Positions 16,648 to 26,599 are shown, counted from the stretch's first letter. The stretch is DNA of 64,000 bases from Nostoc sp. MG11 (GCF_014904695.1 NZ_JACXXN010000011.1:124001-188000), one strand, 5' to 3'. The notes: generated by a model not told the origin, from the letters alone. A program made the numbers and translations.

Positions 16648-17670
16648 TTAGACAGCCAAATAGCTACGCACTTGATCTTTTTGTCGTCTTAACAAAGTTA
16701 GAGCTTTTTGCTCTATCTGGCGTACCCGTTCTCGACTAATACCCATGCGATCGCCAATTTGTGCTAAAGAAAGTTCATATCCATCAGCAAGGCCAAAACG
16801 CAAGGTTAATATTTCTCTCTGCTGGGGAGTCAGCTTTGCCAATAAGTCTTGTAAGTCTTGGTGGAGGGATTCCTCAACAGCGTAGTCTTCGGGAGAAAGT
16901 CCGTCATCTTCCAGAATGTCTTGCAATTCTGTATCTTGTTGTTCTCCAACTCGCGCCTCTAGGGAGAAGGGTTGACGGGTAAGATACCAACACTCTCGAA
17001 TTTGGCTTGGTGTCAGCGATAATGAGTTGGCAATTTCAGTAGTCGTAGGAACGCGCCCCAGTTGTTGAGATAATTCGCGTTGTACACGCTTAATTTTGTT
17101 TAGTTTCTCAAAGATGTGAATGGGTAAGCGGATTGTACGGCCTTGCTGGGCGATCGCTCTTGTAATTCCTTGGCGAATCCACCAATAGGCATAGGTAGAA
17201 AACTTATATCCCAGAGTCGGATCAAATTTATCTACGCCGCGCTCTAAGCCCAAAGTTCCCTCTTGAATTAAATCCATAAACTCTAGGTTTCGTTGCTGGT
17301 ATTTCTTAGCAACTGCTACTACCAACCGCAGATTTGCCTGAATCATTCTCTGCTTGGCTTGGTGTCCTTGACTTAGCTGCTGCTCCAGTACTTCAATACT
17401 TAAATTCACCTGCTCAGCCCATTCTTGTGATGTCGGTTGGCGGTTTAATTTCACAGCTAATTCTTCTTGAGCAGCTAGTAAATTCATCATTTGCTGCACT
17501 TGTTGAGCAAAAACAATTTCTTGTTCACGAGTCAACAAATTTACTCGCCCAATTTGTTGTAGATAAGCACGTACGATATCATCTGTAGCCCGACGAGGTT
17601 TTTTATCTATAGCTAGATTTTTTTTCTGCATATTGTCAACTTCAGCATGTGCAGATATTGAGTTACTCAT
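16648..17670 (-). CDS. RNA polymerase sigma factor, RpoD-like group 2
   Basis: The protein has 340 residues, too short for the primary SigA. It contains region 1.2 (AYLQQIGRVNLLT), region 2 (LDLIQ-type core MDLIQEGTLGLERGVDKFD and FSTYAYWWIRQGI), region 3 (LSQQLGRVPTTTEIA) and region 4 with a helix-turn-helix (LAQIGDRMGISRERVRQIE). Group 2 sigma factors in cyanobacteria direct stress, nitrogen or circadian transcription and are dispensable. Which one this is (SigB-E type) cannot be told from sequence alone. A strong GAGGAGG Shine-Dalgarno sequence precedes the ATG. The gene is monocistronic as far as visible. Confidence 0.93.
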   Translation of the reverse strand: MSNSISAHAEVDNMQKKNLAIDKKPRRATDDIVRAYLQQIGRVNLLTREQEIVFAQQVQQMMNLLAAQEELAVKLNRQPTSQEWAEQVNLSIEVLEQQLSQGHQAKQRMIQANLRLVVAVAKKYQQRNLEFMDLIQEGTLGLERGVDKFDPTLGYKFSTYAYWWIRQGITRAIAQQGRTIRLPIHIFEKLNKIKRVQRELSQQLGRVPTTTEIANSLSLTPSQIRECWYLTRQPFSLEARVGEQQDTELQDILEDDGLSPEDYAVEESLHQDLQDLLAKLTPQQREILTLRFGLADGYELSLAQIGDRMGISRERVRQIEQKALTLLRRQKDQVRSYLAV

Positions 17671-18453
17671 GGTTATTTCCTCCTCTATAACCTCGTTAAT
17701 TTTCTATTTTTTAAGTATGGATATCCAGACTCATAGCCTTTTCATACACTTTATCAATACATTAGTGAGACTAAGCAACTCTATTGTATAACACTTTCTG
17801 AGTTAAAATTTGACGGTAATCAACCCCTTGTAGGATATGCAAGCTTATCACTGACGACAAACTAATTAGCAAAAATATTATCAGCATATATTTTGTATAA
17901 GGTACTCTTACTCATGGCTGATTTTTATAAACTTGTAAATATAAGTATTGCCTATTCAGTTCATCAATGCGGTTGAGCGATAAGAAGCAAGAACTTTCCT
18001 GGTCAATGATGTGATTACAGGGAACAAATATCCAATAGCGACTGTCATAGCTTTTATTTTGATATCCTATTACCAAATAAGAGTTAGCACGGGCAATAAA
18101 CAAGCTATTTATTATCTGGTTTAACTGCCATCCATATAATTCTCATTTAAAAATAAGTCATTAATATAAACAAGTCTCTTAGATGATCATTGGATAATTC
18201 AATCACACGTTTAATAAAAGCATTATTTATAGTAAGACAAAAAGTATGGCTACTTTACTTCGTATCTGTTACAGGCGATCGCCAATAGCTATACTCGTTC
18301 TGTAACAGTAATAAATATTACATTAATTTTAAAAATAGGTTTAACCATAATCTATGTTCAATTTAAATCAATCAGTTATGCTTTGACAAATCAGTAGCAG
18401 AGAGGTTAATCTTATAAATAACGAGCGTTCGATATAAATAAACCTAATCAATC
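17671..18453. other. Long AT-rich intergenic region between sigma factor and TetR genes
   Basis: This 783-bp region separates divergent genes. A 63-codon minus-strand frame at 17912-18103 has no recognisable family and poor support. A HIP1-like GGCGATCGCC lies near 18276. The right end holds the promoter and operator listed separately. The remainder shows nothing I can name. Confidence 0.45.
18383..18435 (+). promoter_or_regulatory. Candidate promoter and TetR operator upstream of the exporter operon
   Basis: A -35 TTGACA (18383-18388) is followed after 16 bp by GTTAAT as a weak -10. Just downstream lies an imperfect dyad, ATAACGA-GCGT-TCGATAT (18418-18435), with six of seven positions symmetric. 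It ends 18 bp before the TetR start codon. A TetR dimer bound there would block its own promoter and that of the downstream exporter genes. This is a prediction from spacing and symmetry only. Confidence 0.45.
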
Positions 18454-19053
18454 ATGCCTAAAATTGTTGACCATGAGCTATACCGTAAAGAACTGCTCGC
18501 CAAGTGTTTTGACTTATTTGCTCAAAAAGGCTATAGTTCCATCACCATGCGCCAAATTGCTCAAGAGTTAGGAGTTTCTACTGGTACGCTGTACCACTAT
18601 TTTCCTCGCAAACAAACTTTATTTGAGCAATTAGTCGAAGAGATTAATCAGCAAGAGATGCTCATGGCAATGGCTGAGTTGGAGGGAATACAAACACTCC
18701 AAGAAAAACTAGAAGCCGTGGGAAGATATCTTTCAAAAAACGAAGATTACTTCATTAAATTAACTTATATATTGGTTGATTTTCGTCAGCATCAAGACTC
18801 TAAGGAAACGTGGGGCAATGGAGTATTTAAGCGAGTTGATGATCAATCTCGGCAAGCGCTCAAAGATATTTTGGGTATCCAAGATCCGGCGCTTGCTTCC
18901 TTTATATTGAGTCTAATTGATGGCTTAATTCTCGAACGGTTATGGGGTAATGAAAATATTGATTTTTATGAACAATGTGCATTGTTGGGTAAAATACTGA
19001 CTGCATATTTGTCTAACAAAGAAATTAATTGTCAATCATCATCAGGGCGCTAG
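18454..19053 (+). CDS. TetR/AcrR family transcriptional regulator
   Basis: The 199-residue protein has an N-terminal helix-turn-helix of TetR type: LFAQKGYSSITMRQIAQELG, then STGTLYHYFPRK (residues about 18-53). The ligand-binding half is divergent, as usual. It is followed 53 bp downstream by a devB-like gene on the same strand, so it most likely represses the exporter until its substrate appears. A dyad 18 bp upstream of its start is a candidate operator. TetR genes at the head of DevBCA-type operons are common in cyanobacteria (family knowledge); the ligand is unknown. Confidence 0.9.
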   Translation: MPKIVDHELYRKELLAKCFDLFAQKGYSSITMRQIAQELGVSTGTLYHYFPRKQTLFEQLVEEINQQEMLMAMAELEGIQTLQEKLEAVGRYLSKNEDYFIKLTYILVDFRQHQDSKETWGNGVFKRVDDQSRQALKDILGIQDPALASFILSLIDGLILERLWGNENIDFYEQCALLGKILTAYLSNKEINCQSSSGR

Positions 19054-19106
19054 CAATTATTGGTTGATACGAATGATATTCATACACTTTAGAATAATCT
19101 AAAAAA

Positions 19107-20396
19107 ATGAATCAAAAACTGGTATTTAAAGCTCCCAAAAAAGGTTTAATTGCATTAGTAATTACTGCTATTACTATTACAGGTGGAATTGTTGTTTATG
19201 GAATTTCTCAGTTTGGCAAACTTGGTCAAACTGCCTCATCTGAATCTGGACAAACCACGCCTGCTAAACCGAAAGTGTCAGCATTAGGACGAATAGAACC
19301 AGAAACAGAAGTAATTAGCTTATTTGCACCCATAGCTTTAGATGGCGATCGCATTGCCCAAATCCTAGTTAAAGAAGGCGAACGCGTTCAAACCGGACAG
19401 ATTGTGACAATTTTAGACGCACGCGATCGCTTGCAAACTGCGGTACTACAGGCTGAAAAACAAGTTAGAGTTGCCCAAGCTAAACTCGCTCAAGTCAAAG
19501 CTGGCGCAAAAACTGGAGAAATTCAGGCACAGCAGGCAAGCGTTGAACGCTTACAAGCCCAGTCCCAAGGAGACAAATCAGCTCAACAAGAAGCGATCGC
19601 CCGCATAGAGGCGCAATGGCAGGGAGATAGAATAGCCCAAGAGGCAACAATTAAGAAGCTTTCGGCAGAATTAAACAATGCCCAAGCCGAATATCAGCGT
19701 TATCAGCAACTATATACAGAAGGCGCAATTTCTAATTCTTTATATGACAACAAAGGCTTGAGCGTGGAAACTGCTAAACAGCAGCTAGACGAAGCCAAAG
19801 CAGTACTCAACCGCATTAACACCACAGCCAGCAAAGAACTCGCCGAAGCTAAAGCAGCGCTCACTCGTACTAACGCCACAGGAAACAAGCAAGTTAGTGA
19901 AGCCAAAGCTACACTCACCAGTATTGCAGAAGTCCGAACTGTGGATGTAGCAGCGGCACAGAGTGAAGTTGAGAATGCGATCGCCACCCTGAAACATGCC
20001 CAAACCGAGTTAGCAGGAGCTTATATTAAAGCACCGATAGCGGGGCAGATAATCAAAATTCATACACGAGCCGGAGAAAAAATTAGTACTGCTGGGATTG
20101 CAGACTTGGCGCAAACAGATCAAATGGTTGCAGTAGCAGAAGTTTATCAAACCGACATCGGTAAAGTGAAACTAGGACAACAGGCAACCATTAGCAGTCA
20201 AGCATTTGTCGGCGAACTGCGAGGAACCGTTGCCCAAATTGGCTTGCAGGTAAACCGCCAAAACGTTTTCAGCAACCAGCCTGGGGAGAACCTTGATAGC
20301 CGAGTAGTTGAGGTCAAAATTCGCATCAACCCCGAAGACAGTAAGCGAGTTGCTGGCTTCACCAACTTACAAGTGCAGACAGCGATTGAATTATAG
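19107..20396 (+). CDS. devB: DevB-like membrane fusion protein (HlyD family)
   Basis: The 429-residue protein has one N-terminal transmembrane segment (about residues 13-33), then a barrel-sandwich domain start (VSALGRIEPETEVISLFAP), a long alanine/glutamine-rich coiled coil (about 110-290) and the second lipoyl half (AYIKAPIAGQIIKIHTRAGE). The coiled coil includes two degenerate repeats of an EAKAALTRTNA-type segment. This is the periplasmic adaptor of a DevBCA/TolC exporter. In Anabaena the founding member exports heterocyst glycolipids, while paralogs export other compounds. The TetR control suggests an inducible paralog rather than the heterocyst set. Confidence 0.85.
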   Translation: MNQKLVFKAPKKGLIALVITAITITGGIVVYGISQFGKLGQTASSESGQTTPAKPKVSALGRIEPETEVISLFAPIALDGDRIAQILVKEGERVQTGQIVTILDARDRLQTAVLQAEKQVRVAQAKLAQVKAGAKTGEIQAQQASVERLQAQSQGDKSAQQEAIARIEAQWQGDRIAQEATIKKLSAELNNAQAEYQRYQQLYTEGAISNSLYDNKGLSVETAKQQLDEAKAVLNRINTTASKELAEAKAALTRTNATGNKQVSEAKATLTSIAEVRTVDVAAAQSEVENAIATLKHAQTELAGAYIKAPIAGQIIKIHTRAGEKISTAGIADLAQTDQMVAVAEVYQTDIGKVKLGQQATISSQAFVGELRGTVAQIGLQVNRQNVFSNQPGENLDSRVVEVKIRINPEDSKRVAGFTNLQVQTAIEL

Positions 20397-20472
20397 AATT
20401 GTGTTCCAAACGTTGGATACACCATAATATGAACTCGTATATTCCAGCATCTTTTATAAAGTGAATTAAATC

Positions 20473-20811
20473 ATGATTCAAGTCATATACTTTCTACTTT
20501 GTATACTTGGCTTTGTTCTACCTTACTCTCAGTTGATTCCCTTTACCTTAGAGCATGGTTTTGATATAAAGCTGTTTTTTGAACAACTATTTGCTAATAA
20601 AATTTCTGGTTTTTTTGGCATGGATGTTATTGTTTCATCGCTAACCTTATGGGCATTTTTCTTTTGGGAGGGAACACGTCTTAAAATGCAAAATCTTTGG
20701 GTTTACGTTGCTTGTAATCTTTTGGTTGGTGTTTCCCTAAGTCTTCCTTTATTTCTATTAATGCGACAGCGCCAGCTTGAACAACATGACAAGATAATTC
20801 ATAATTTATAA
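20473..20811 (+). CDS. DUF2834 family small membrane protein
   Basis: The 112-residue protein has three hydrophobic spans and the DUF2834 features: YFLLCILGFVLPYSQL near the start, FFGMDVIVSSLTLWAFFFWEG in the middle, and LSLPLFLLMRQR at the end. The family has no known function. It is placed between devB and devC, with only 4 bp to the devC start, whereas standard operons have devB and devC adjacent. Co-translation with devC suggests a role with the exporter, perhaps in stability or substrate access; this is inference. Confidence 0.8.
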   Translation: MIQVIYFLLCILGFVLPYSQLIPFTLEHGFDIKLFFEQLFANKISGFFGMDVIVSSLTLWAFFFWEGTRLKMQNLWVYVACNLLVGVSLSLPLFLLMRQRQLEQHDKIIHNL

Positions 20812-20815
20812 TTAT

Positions 20816-21982
20816 ATGTTGTCCAAATTGTTTCGCAAAACGCCGCTAGCATGGCGGCAGTTAATGAAAGAAAAAACGCGTCTGGTAGTTGCAGTTGCAG
20901 GTATTACCTTTGCTGATATGCTGATGTTCATTCAGTTGGGTTTTGAAAGTGCGCTTTTTGATGCAGCCATACAACCTCATCGCAATTTAGAAGCAGATTT
21001 GGTTTTGATTAATCCCCAATTTCAAACCCTGTTTTCGGTAAAAAGCTTTTCTAGAGAGCGACTATATCAAACATTGGGTTACGACGGTGTTCAGTCGGTA
21101 AATTCAGTTTATATCAACACTGGACAATGGCGAAATCCTGAAACGCGTCTTGATCGCGCCATCTTAGTGTGGGGTATTGATCCGGCAAAATCTGCGTTTA
21201 AATTTCCCGAAATCCAACAAAATCAAGATCATCTCAAGCAGTTGTATCAAGTTTTGTTTGATCAGGCGGGACGTCCAGAGTATGGGGCGGTTGGAGATAT
21301 CTTTAAAAAAACAGGCAACTTTAAAACTGAACTGAATAACAAAGCCGTTAGCGTTAAAGGTGTGTTTAGTAATGGTGCTTCCTTTGCCGCTGATGGCAAC
21401 GTGATCACCAGTGACTCTACCTTTTTACAACTATTTCCAGACCGTAAACCTGATCAAATCGAAGTTGGGTTGATTGACCTTAAACCAGGAGTCGATCCCG
21501 AAAAAGTGCGATCGCAACTTGCCGCAGGGTTACCCAACGATGTCAAAGTTTTAACTCCAGAAGGGTTTGCCGAAACTGAAAAAAATTATTGGGCCACCGG
21601 GACTGGTATTGGTTTCATTTTTGGTTTGGGTGTAGGTGTCGGGTTCATTGTCGGCATCGTCATTGTCTACCAGATTCTTTACTCTGATGTTTCTGAACAC
21701 ATGCCAGAATACGCCACCCTCAAAGCAATGGGTTATAGCGATCGCTATCTTTTAGGAGTCCTATTTCAAGAGGCATTAGTCTTAGCCGTGTTGGGTTATA
21801 TCCCTGCATTCTTCCTTTCTTTTGGGCTATATCAGATCACCTACGCTGCTACACTGCTTCCCCTAACCATGAAATTGGAACGAGCGATCGCTGTTTTGAT
21901 TCTGACCATTGTAATGTGTAGTTTTTCTGGAGCGATCGCCATGCGAAAACTACGAGCCGCTGACCCCGCTGATGTTTTTTAG
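20816..21982 (+). CDS. devC: DevC-like ABC transporter permease
   Basis: The 388-residue MacB/FtsX-type permease begins TPLAWRQLMKEKTRL. It has one N-terminal span, a large periplasmic domain (about 45-260), then three C-terminal spans starting at GTGIGFIFGLGVGVGFIVG and a cytoplasmic segment AEYATLKAMGYSDRYLLGVLF-like that contacts the ATPase. It is the inner-membrane part of the tripartite exporter with the DevB-like adaptor and the ATPase 47 bp downstream. Length and layout are normal for the family. The exported substrate is not evident. Confidence 0.88.
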   Translation: MLSKLFRKTPLAWRQLMKEKTRLVVAVAGITFADMLMFIQLGFESALFDAAIQPHRNLEADLVLINPQFQTLFSVKSFSRERLYQTLGYDGVQSVNSVYINTGQWRNPETRLDRAILVWGIDPAKSAFKFPEIQQNQDHLKQLYQVLFDQAGRPEYGAVGDIFKKTGNFKTELNNKAVSVKGVFSNGASFAADGNVITSDSTFLQLFPDRKPDQIEVGLIDLKPGVDPEKVRSQLAAGLPNDVKVLTPEGFAETEKNYWATGTGIGFIFGLGVGVGFIVGIVIVYQILYSDVSEHMPEYATLKAMGYSDRYLLGVLFQEALVLAVLGYIPAFFLSFGLYQITYAATLLPLTMKLERAIAVLILTIVMCSFSGAIAMRKLRAADPADVF

Positions 21983-22029
21983 TTTCCTTCAAAATCTCAA
22001 CTCTGCGAAATTCACACTATAAAAATCTT

Positions 22030-22782
22030 ATGTTCCAAGAATCTGTATCAGTAACTTCTAATTCAAGACTCTCGGTTTTAGAACCAGTAATTACTGTTAG
22101 TAACCTTAACCATTACTTTGGTGGGGGTACACTTCGTAAACAAGTATTATTTAACATTAATTTGGAGATTAACGCTGGGGAAATTGTCATCATGACTGGC
22201 CCCTCTGGTTCGGGAAAAACTACCTTATTGACTCTAATGGGCGGACTGCGTTCTGCTCAAGAAGGTAGCCTGAAAATTTTGGGACAGGAAATCTGTGGTG
22301 CTAAAAAACAGCAGTTGACTTACCTACGTCGCCAGATTGGCTATATTTTTCAGGCGCATAATTTGATGACTTTTTTAACAGCTAAAGAAAATGTGCGAAT
22401 GTCAATAGAGTTGCATGACGAATTTCTGAATCAGGATATTAACGCCAAAGCGATCGCTATACTGGAAGCTGTCGGTTTGGCAGATCATGTAAATTACTAC
22501 CCAGAAAATCTATCAGGGGGGCAAAAACAACGGGTGGCGATCGCACGTGCTTTAGTCAGCCATCCTAAAATTGTTTTGGCAGATGAACCCACTGCTGCAC
22601 TCGACAAAAAATCTGGGCGCGATGTCGTTGAATTGATGCAGAAGCTAGCTAAAGAACAAGATTGTACAATTTTGCTGGTTACTCATGACAACCGCATCCT
22701 TGATATTGCTGATCGCATCATTTATATGGAAGATGGTCAGCTGAAGACCGATAGCGTAGATATTGCGACAACAAGTAAATAA
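22030..22782 (+). CDS. devA: DevA-like ABC transporter ATP-binding protein
   Basis: The 250-residue ATPase of the exporter has Walker A GPSGSGKTT (about 57-65), the Q-loop region IGYIFQAHNLM, the signature LSGGQKQRVAIARAL, Walker B IVLADEPTAAL and the H-loop VTHD. It belongs to the LolD/MacB-type group that powers DevC-like permeases. The first 20 residues are an extra, unconserved extension; an internal start is possible. It ends the operon, and a spacer with dispersed repeats follows. Confidence 0.9.
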   Translation: MFQESVSVTSNSRLSVLEPVITVSNLNHYFGGGTLRKQVLFNINLEINAGEIVIMTGPSGSGKTTLLTLMGGLRSAQEGSLKILGQEICGAKKQQLTYLRRQIGYIFQAHNLMTFLTAKENVRMSIELHDEFLNQDINAKAIAILEAVGLADHVNYYPENLSGGQKQRVAIARALVSHPKIVLADEPTAALDKKSGRDVVELMQKLAKEQDCTILLVTHDNRILDIADRIIYMEDGQLKTDSVDIATTSK

Positions 22783-23070
22783 ATCAAGATTGTCACCCGA
22801 TTTTGGATTTTGGATTTGCGATAGCGTAGCGTCATTTATATTTCAATACAGTTCAGTTAAGCGTTTTTTCCTTCTCTCTTGAAGTTCTCAGCGGCGCAAG
22901 CCGCCGCAGCGAGCTACATACTTTTCATTGCGCCTCTGCGGTAGCCTGTCTTGAAACAATGTATTTTCTCACCCACTTACGAAATGGCTTTTAGATAGCT
23001 GTATTTTAGCAAATCGATGAGAATTTCCTGATAAATTACTGAATAGTGCCAACAGAACTCAAGACTATAT
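22783..23070. repeat. Intergenic spacer with dispersed GC-rich repeat
   Basis: Between the convergent devA and usp genes, 22870-22955 holds CTCTTGAAGTTC, GCGGCGCAAGCCGCCGC (a short hairpin) and CATTGCGCCTCTGCGGTAGC. These modules resemble the interior of the MITE at 13829-14056. No terminal inverted repeats could be matched here, so it may be a decayed fragment. The hairpin may also act as terminator for either gene. Confidence 0.5.
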
Positions 23071-23607
23071 TTAGTTAGCACTTACAGGGTTTGTAGTCGC
23101 GTCTAAAACTCCATCTGCTTTAGTGGTAACTGGAAGATGCACAATATGCACTGAACAAGAAGCATGGTGAAGAACGTAGTTACTTACGCTACCGAGAAAT
23201 AATTCTGTCAGCCCCGAACGACCCCGACGCCCCATGACAATTAAGTCAGCGCCCCAACTACGAGCTAAATTACAAATGATCCGTCCAGGATGACCAAGGT
23301 TTTGTGTAAATTCCGTAGTAATACCTGCGGTGTTGGCTTGGGCACAGAAAAATTGCAACATCTGGATACCTTCATTTTTAAAAGTATCCCACTGCTTTTG
23401 ATATAACTCAAAACTTTGACTATTCAATCCCGGATAGTAATCAAAATTAGAGAACATGGGTACATAAGGACTGCCCTCTGCTTCTGGGGACAGGACATGC
23501 AGTAGCATTAAGTTAGCTTGTGTTAACTTTGCTAAAGCCAATGCTTGTTCAAAAACCTGTTGCCCTATTTCCGAGCGATCTAATGCAACTAGAATCTTTT
23601 TAATCAT
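23071..23607 (-). CDS. Universal stress protein (UspA family)
   Basis: The 178-residue protein starts at the ATG at 23607 (MIKKILVALDRSEIGQQVF), five bases after GGAGG; a longer frame to 23730 lacks this support. The ATP-binding motif G-2x-G-9x-G(S) is present as GRRGRSGLTELFLGS. The insert SPYVPMFSNFDYYPGLNSQ is variable in the family. USPs bind ATP or dimerise and help in stress survival; the specific trigger is unknown. It stands alone between convergent and divergent neighbours. Confidence 0.9.
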   Translation of the reverse strand: MIKKILVALDRSEIGQQVFEQALALAKLTQANLMLLHVLSPEAEGSPYVPMFSNFDYYPGLNSQSFELYQKQWDTFKNEGIQMLQFFCAQANTAGITTEFTQNLGHPGRIICNLARSWGADLIVMGRRGRSGLTELFLGSVSNYVLHHASCSVHIVHLPVTTKADGVLDATTNPVSAN

Positions 23608-24317
23608 ATAGACCTCCGGTGTCATTAGTGATTGGTCTTTAAGGTTTCTGGTTTTTATAGCAATCCTACATGAGTTGTAAGATTTTTCGTGTATTCCTCC
23701 AGGGAAGCTAGGCATAGCATTAACTACCAAAGAAGGCTGTCATTTGTCATAAACCGCAAATTATCTAAGACTGCTATAGTAGCCAAGTAAGCATTCTGAC
23801 TCTTGACTAGTGATTCCTTTGTTGTTGTATCTCCTGGATCACAGAATCGCTATAAAATTCCACTAATAATTACTTTGGATGAGCTAGTAAGCTTTTTTGT
23901 CCTACAGTTATGTTTATAGGGAAACAATTTGAGGAACTTGTGAGGAAAGCCAAGAATTATTTACTGAGATACCTAATGGTAAAATTTATTTCTTTTCTAA
24001 GACTGAATTTAGATGATTAAAAAATGCGATCGCAAAGCGTGTCTGAGACAATCGCCACAGTGTTTTTGTCATCAACTTGCCAACTAGCTAGCAACTTTAT
24101 ACAAGCTTATACTTCTAATTAGGACACATGTACATATCAACTCCCACTTAAATACAACATTACAGTAATAAATGTTGACATTTATTAAAAATATTCACCT
24201 TAAAGATATATCTTCTTGAAAATGCTTTAAAACATAGTATTGATATTAATTTGGTTGGTAATTAAAATTTATTGCTTGTTATTTATTGTATGTGTTAACC
24301 GCTGGAAAGCTTTTGAT
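23608..24317. other. Intergenic region before the sensor gene
   Basis: About 700 AT-rich bases lie between the divergent usp and response-regulator genes. One HIP1 site (GCGATCGC) lies near 24027. I see no further gene, repeat array or clear promoter. The usp Shine-Dalgarno sequence is at its left edge. Confidence 0.4.
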
Positions 24318-26594
24318 ATGAAGATTTTAGTTGTAGAAGATGACGAGTTAAATGCTCATGTGCTGACCACGGTTCTCGCTAACCAAAACTATGTTGTTGA
24401 AGTGGCAACTGATGGTGATGTTGCTTGGGATTTGATCCAAACTTACGATTATGATTTAATACTGTTGGATATAATACTGCCTAAGCTAGATGGTATTAGT
24501 CTTTGTCGGCAAATCCGATCTGGTGGTCTGCAAGTACCAATCCTATTACTAACAGGGCGCGATAGTGGTCATGAAAAGGCAATTGGACTAGATGCAGGCG
24601 CAGATGACTATGTAGTTAAACCCTTTGACGAAGAGGAGTTAGTTGCTCGTGTACGGGCGCTATTGCGTCGCGGAGGCAGCACTTCACAACCTGTGCTGGA
24701 GTGGTGCGGGTTAAGGCTAGACCCTAGTAGCTGTGAAGTTACTTACGCTAGCAATCTGCTGTCACTTACACCAAAAGAATATGCTCTGTTGGAACTATTT
24801 TTGCGAAATAGTCGCCGGGTGTTTAGCTGCGGCATGATTTTAGAACATCTTTGGTCTTATGATGACACTCCTACAGAAGAAGCCGTTCGCACCCATATCA
24901 AAGGATTAAGACACAAACTAAAAGCTGTCGGAGTGTCCAGTGATTTGATTGAAACAGTTTACGGAATTGGTTATCGCCTGAAACCACTGGAAGGGGAGGG
25001 GGAGAAGGGGAGAAAAATCTCTCATGCCACTAGAATGCATAGATATCCAGAAGAGGATTTGTCCAAGCAGCAGCAAACACTAACAGCTGTTGCAGGGGTT
25101 TGGCAACAATTTAAAGGGCGGGTGGATGAGCAAGTGAGTGTGATAGAGCAAGCCGTTGCAGCTTTGAAGCCCGAATCGCCACTTGTTCGAGGCGATCGCA
25201 ATTTGCTCTTGGAAGCAGTCCAAGAGGCGCATACTTTAGCAGGATCTTTAGGCACTTTTGGCTTTACTCTTGGCTCAAAACTGGCACGTCAAATTGAGCG
25301 TCTGCTCAATTCTCAGCAAACCTTGAGTGTATCTGAGATAACTAACCTTGAATGTTGGGTGAAGTTATTGCGTCAGGAAATTGAGGGCGACAACGAAGTT
25401 GCAGTGATATCTGCATTGTCAAGCGGCGCTAAACTGCCTTTGGTTTCGGTGGTTAAGAATGATTGCATAACTTACAGTATGCAAGTCATCGAACTAGAGA
25501 ATCGCTGGCGAACTATCTTTGATGCTGAGCCAGAATGCGTCAAAGTGATTGCCGCCGATGGCACTTTGTTGGAAATTAACCCAGCAGGTATTTTAATGCT
25601 GGAAGTAGACAATAACGCAGCGCTGATTGGTAAGTCTGTTTATGATTTAATTGCTCCAGAATATCAAGAGGCATTTCGCCAACTCAATGAAAGTATCTGT
25701 CAGGGTAACAAAGGGATTTTACAGTTCGAGATGATTAGCTGTCGGGGTAATCGTCGCTGGGTGGAAACTCATGCAGTGCCTCTGTGTTATGACGATGGCA
25801 AAGTAGTGCAGCTAGCAATTACACGAGATATTACGCTACACAAACAGGCTGAAGCCAAAATTCGGCGGTTAAATCGAAAGCTGCAAACTTTGAGTAGTTG
25901 CAATCAAGTACTCTTTCGTGCCAAAGACGAGTTCGATTTATTACAGCAAATTTGCCAAATTCTTGTAAAAATCGGCGGCTATAGGCTGGCGTGGGTAGGT
26001 TTTGCTGAAGAGGATATAGCGAAAAGTATCCGCCCGGTGTCTCAAGCAGGCTATGAAGACGGATATTTGCAATCTTTGAATCTCACTTGGGCAAACACCA
26101 GTCATGAACAAAGTCCAATGGGGATTGCCATTCGCACAGGTCAAACTTGTATTGTCCAAAATATTTTAACTGATCACAATTATCAGATTTGGCAGTCTCA
26201 TACTATTAACCGAGGTTATGCTTCAGCGATCGCGTTACCGTTAATTATCAACAGTCAAACTTTTGCCGCATTGAATATTTACACTGCCGAACCAAACGCC
26301 TTCGATGCTGATGAAGTCAAAGTGCTACAAGCATTAGCAGCAGATTTAGCTTATGGCATTGTAACATTGCGAAATCAGCGCGATCGCCAATTAGCAAAAA
26401 CCGCAGAGTTAATTACCGTCAATCGACAGTTGCAGTTAGAACTTGATGAGCATCACCAGACACACAAAGAGCTAAGCTTATCTCAAGCTAGATTTGCACG
26501 AATTTTGGATATTGCTGATGATGCAATTATTTCTATTGGACATGATTTGTATGGAACCACTTCAACAAATTACTCGCAACCAACAATAGAGTAG
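24318..26594 (+). CDS. Multidomain response regulator: REC-OmpR DNA-binding-Hpt-PAS-GAF, C-terminally truncated
   Basis: Starting at ATG 24318 (GGAAAG eight bases upstream) the protein has 758 residues. Receiver domain: phosphoacceptor Asp51 in LLLDIILP, Lys101. OmpR-type winged helix about 125-223 (LTPKEYALLELF, VYGIGYRL). Hpt domain about 260-360 with His305 in EAHTLAGSLG. A PAS domain follows (about 435-540), then a GAF domain (about 565-705), then the opening of a second PAS (RFARILDIADDAIISI). There the sequence turns into GHDLYGTTSTNYSQPTIE and stops, so a PAS core and probably a kinase have been lost. The gene after it starts 5 bp downstream. Confidence 0.85.
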   Translation: MKILVVEDDELNAHVLTTVLANQNYVVEVATDGDVAWDLIQTYDYDLILLDIILPKLDGISLCRQIRSGGLQVPILLLTGRDSGHEKAIGLDAGADDYVVKPFDEEELVARVRALLRRGGSTSQPVLEWCGLRLDPSSCEVTYASNLLSLTPKEYALLELFLRNSRRVFSCGMILEHLWSYDDTPTEEAVRTHIKGLRHKLKAVGVSSDLIETVYGIGYRLKPLEGEGEKGRKISHATRMHRYPEEDLSKQQQTLTAVAGVWQQFKGRVDEQVSVIEQAVAALKPESPLVRGDRNLLLEAVQEAHTLAGSLGTFGFTLGSKLARQIERLLNSQQTLSVSEITNLECWVKLLRQEIEGDNEVAVISALSSGAKLPLVSVVKNDCITYSMQVIELENRWRTIFDAEPECVKVIAADGTLLEINPAGILMLEVDNNAALIGKSVYDLIAPEYQEAFRQLNESICQGNKGILQFEMISCRGNRRWVETHAVPLCYDDGKVVQLAITRDITLHKQAEAKIRRLNRKLQTLSSCNQVLFRAKDEFDLLQQICQILVKIGGYRLAWVGFAEEDIAKSIRPVSQAGYEDGYLQSLNLTWANTSHEQSPMGIAIRTGQTCIVQNILTDHNYQIWQSHTINRGYASAIALPLIINSQTFAALNIYTAEPNAFDADEVKVLQALAADLAYGIVTLRNQRDRQLAKTAELITVNRQLQLELDEHHQTHKELSLSQARFARILDIADDAIISIGHDLYGTTSTNYSQPTIE

Positions 26595-26599
26595 CAACA

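Noticed and set aside
17912-18103. 63-codon minus-strand ORF
   Set aside because: No recognisable motif or ribosome binding site in a long AT-rich spacer; could be real but not supportable.
23608-23730. N-terminal extension of the universal stress protein
   Set aside because: A strong GGAGG and the conserved MIKKILVALD start at 23607 make the shorter form far more likely.
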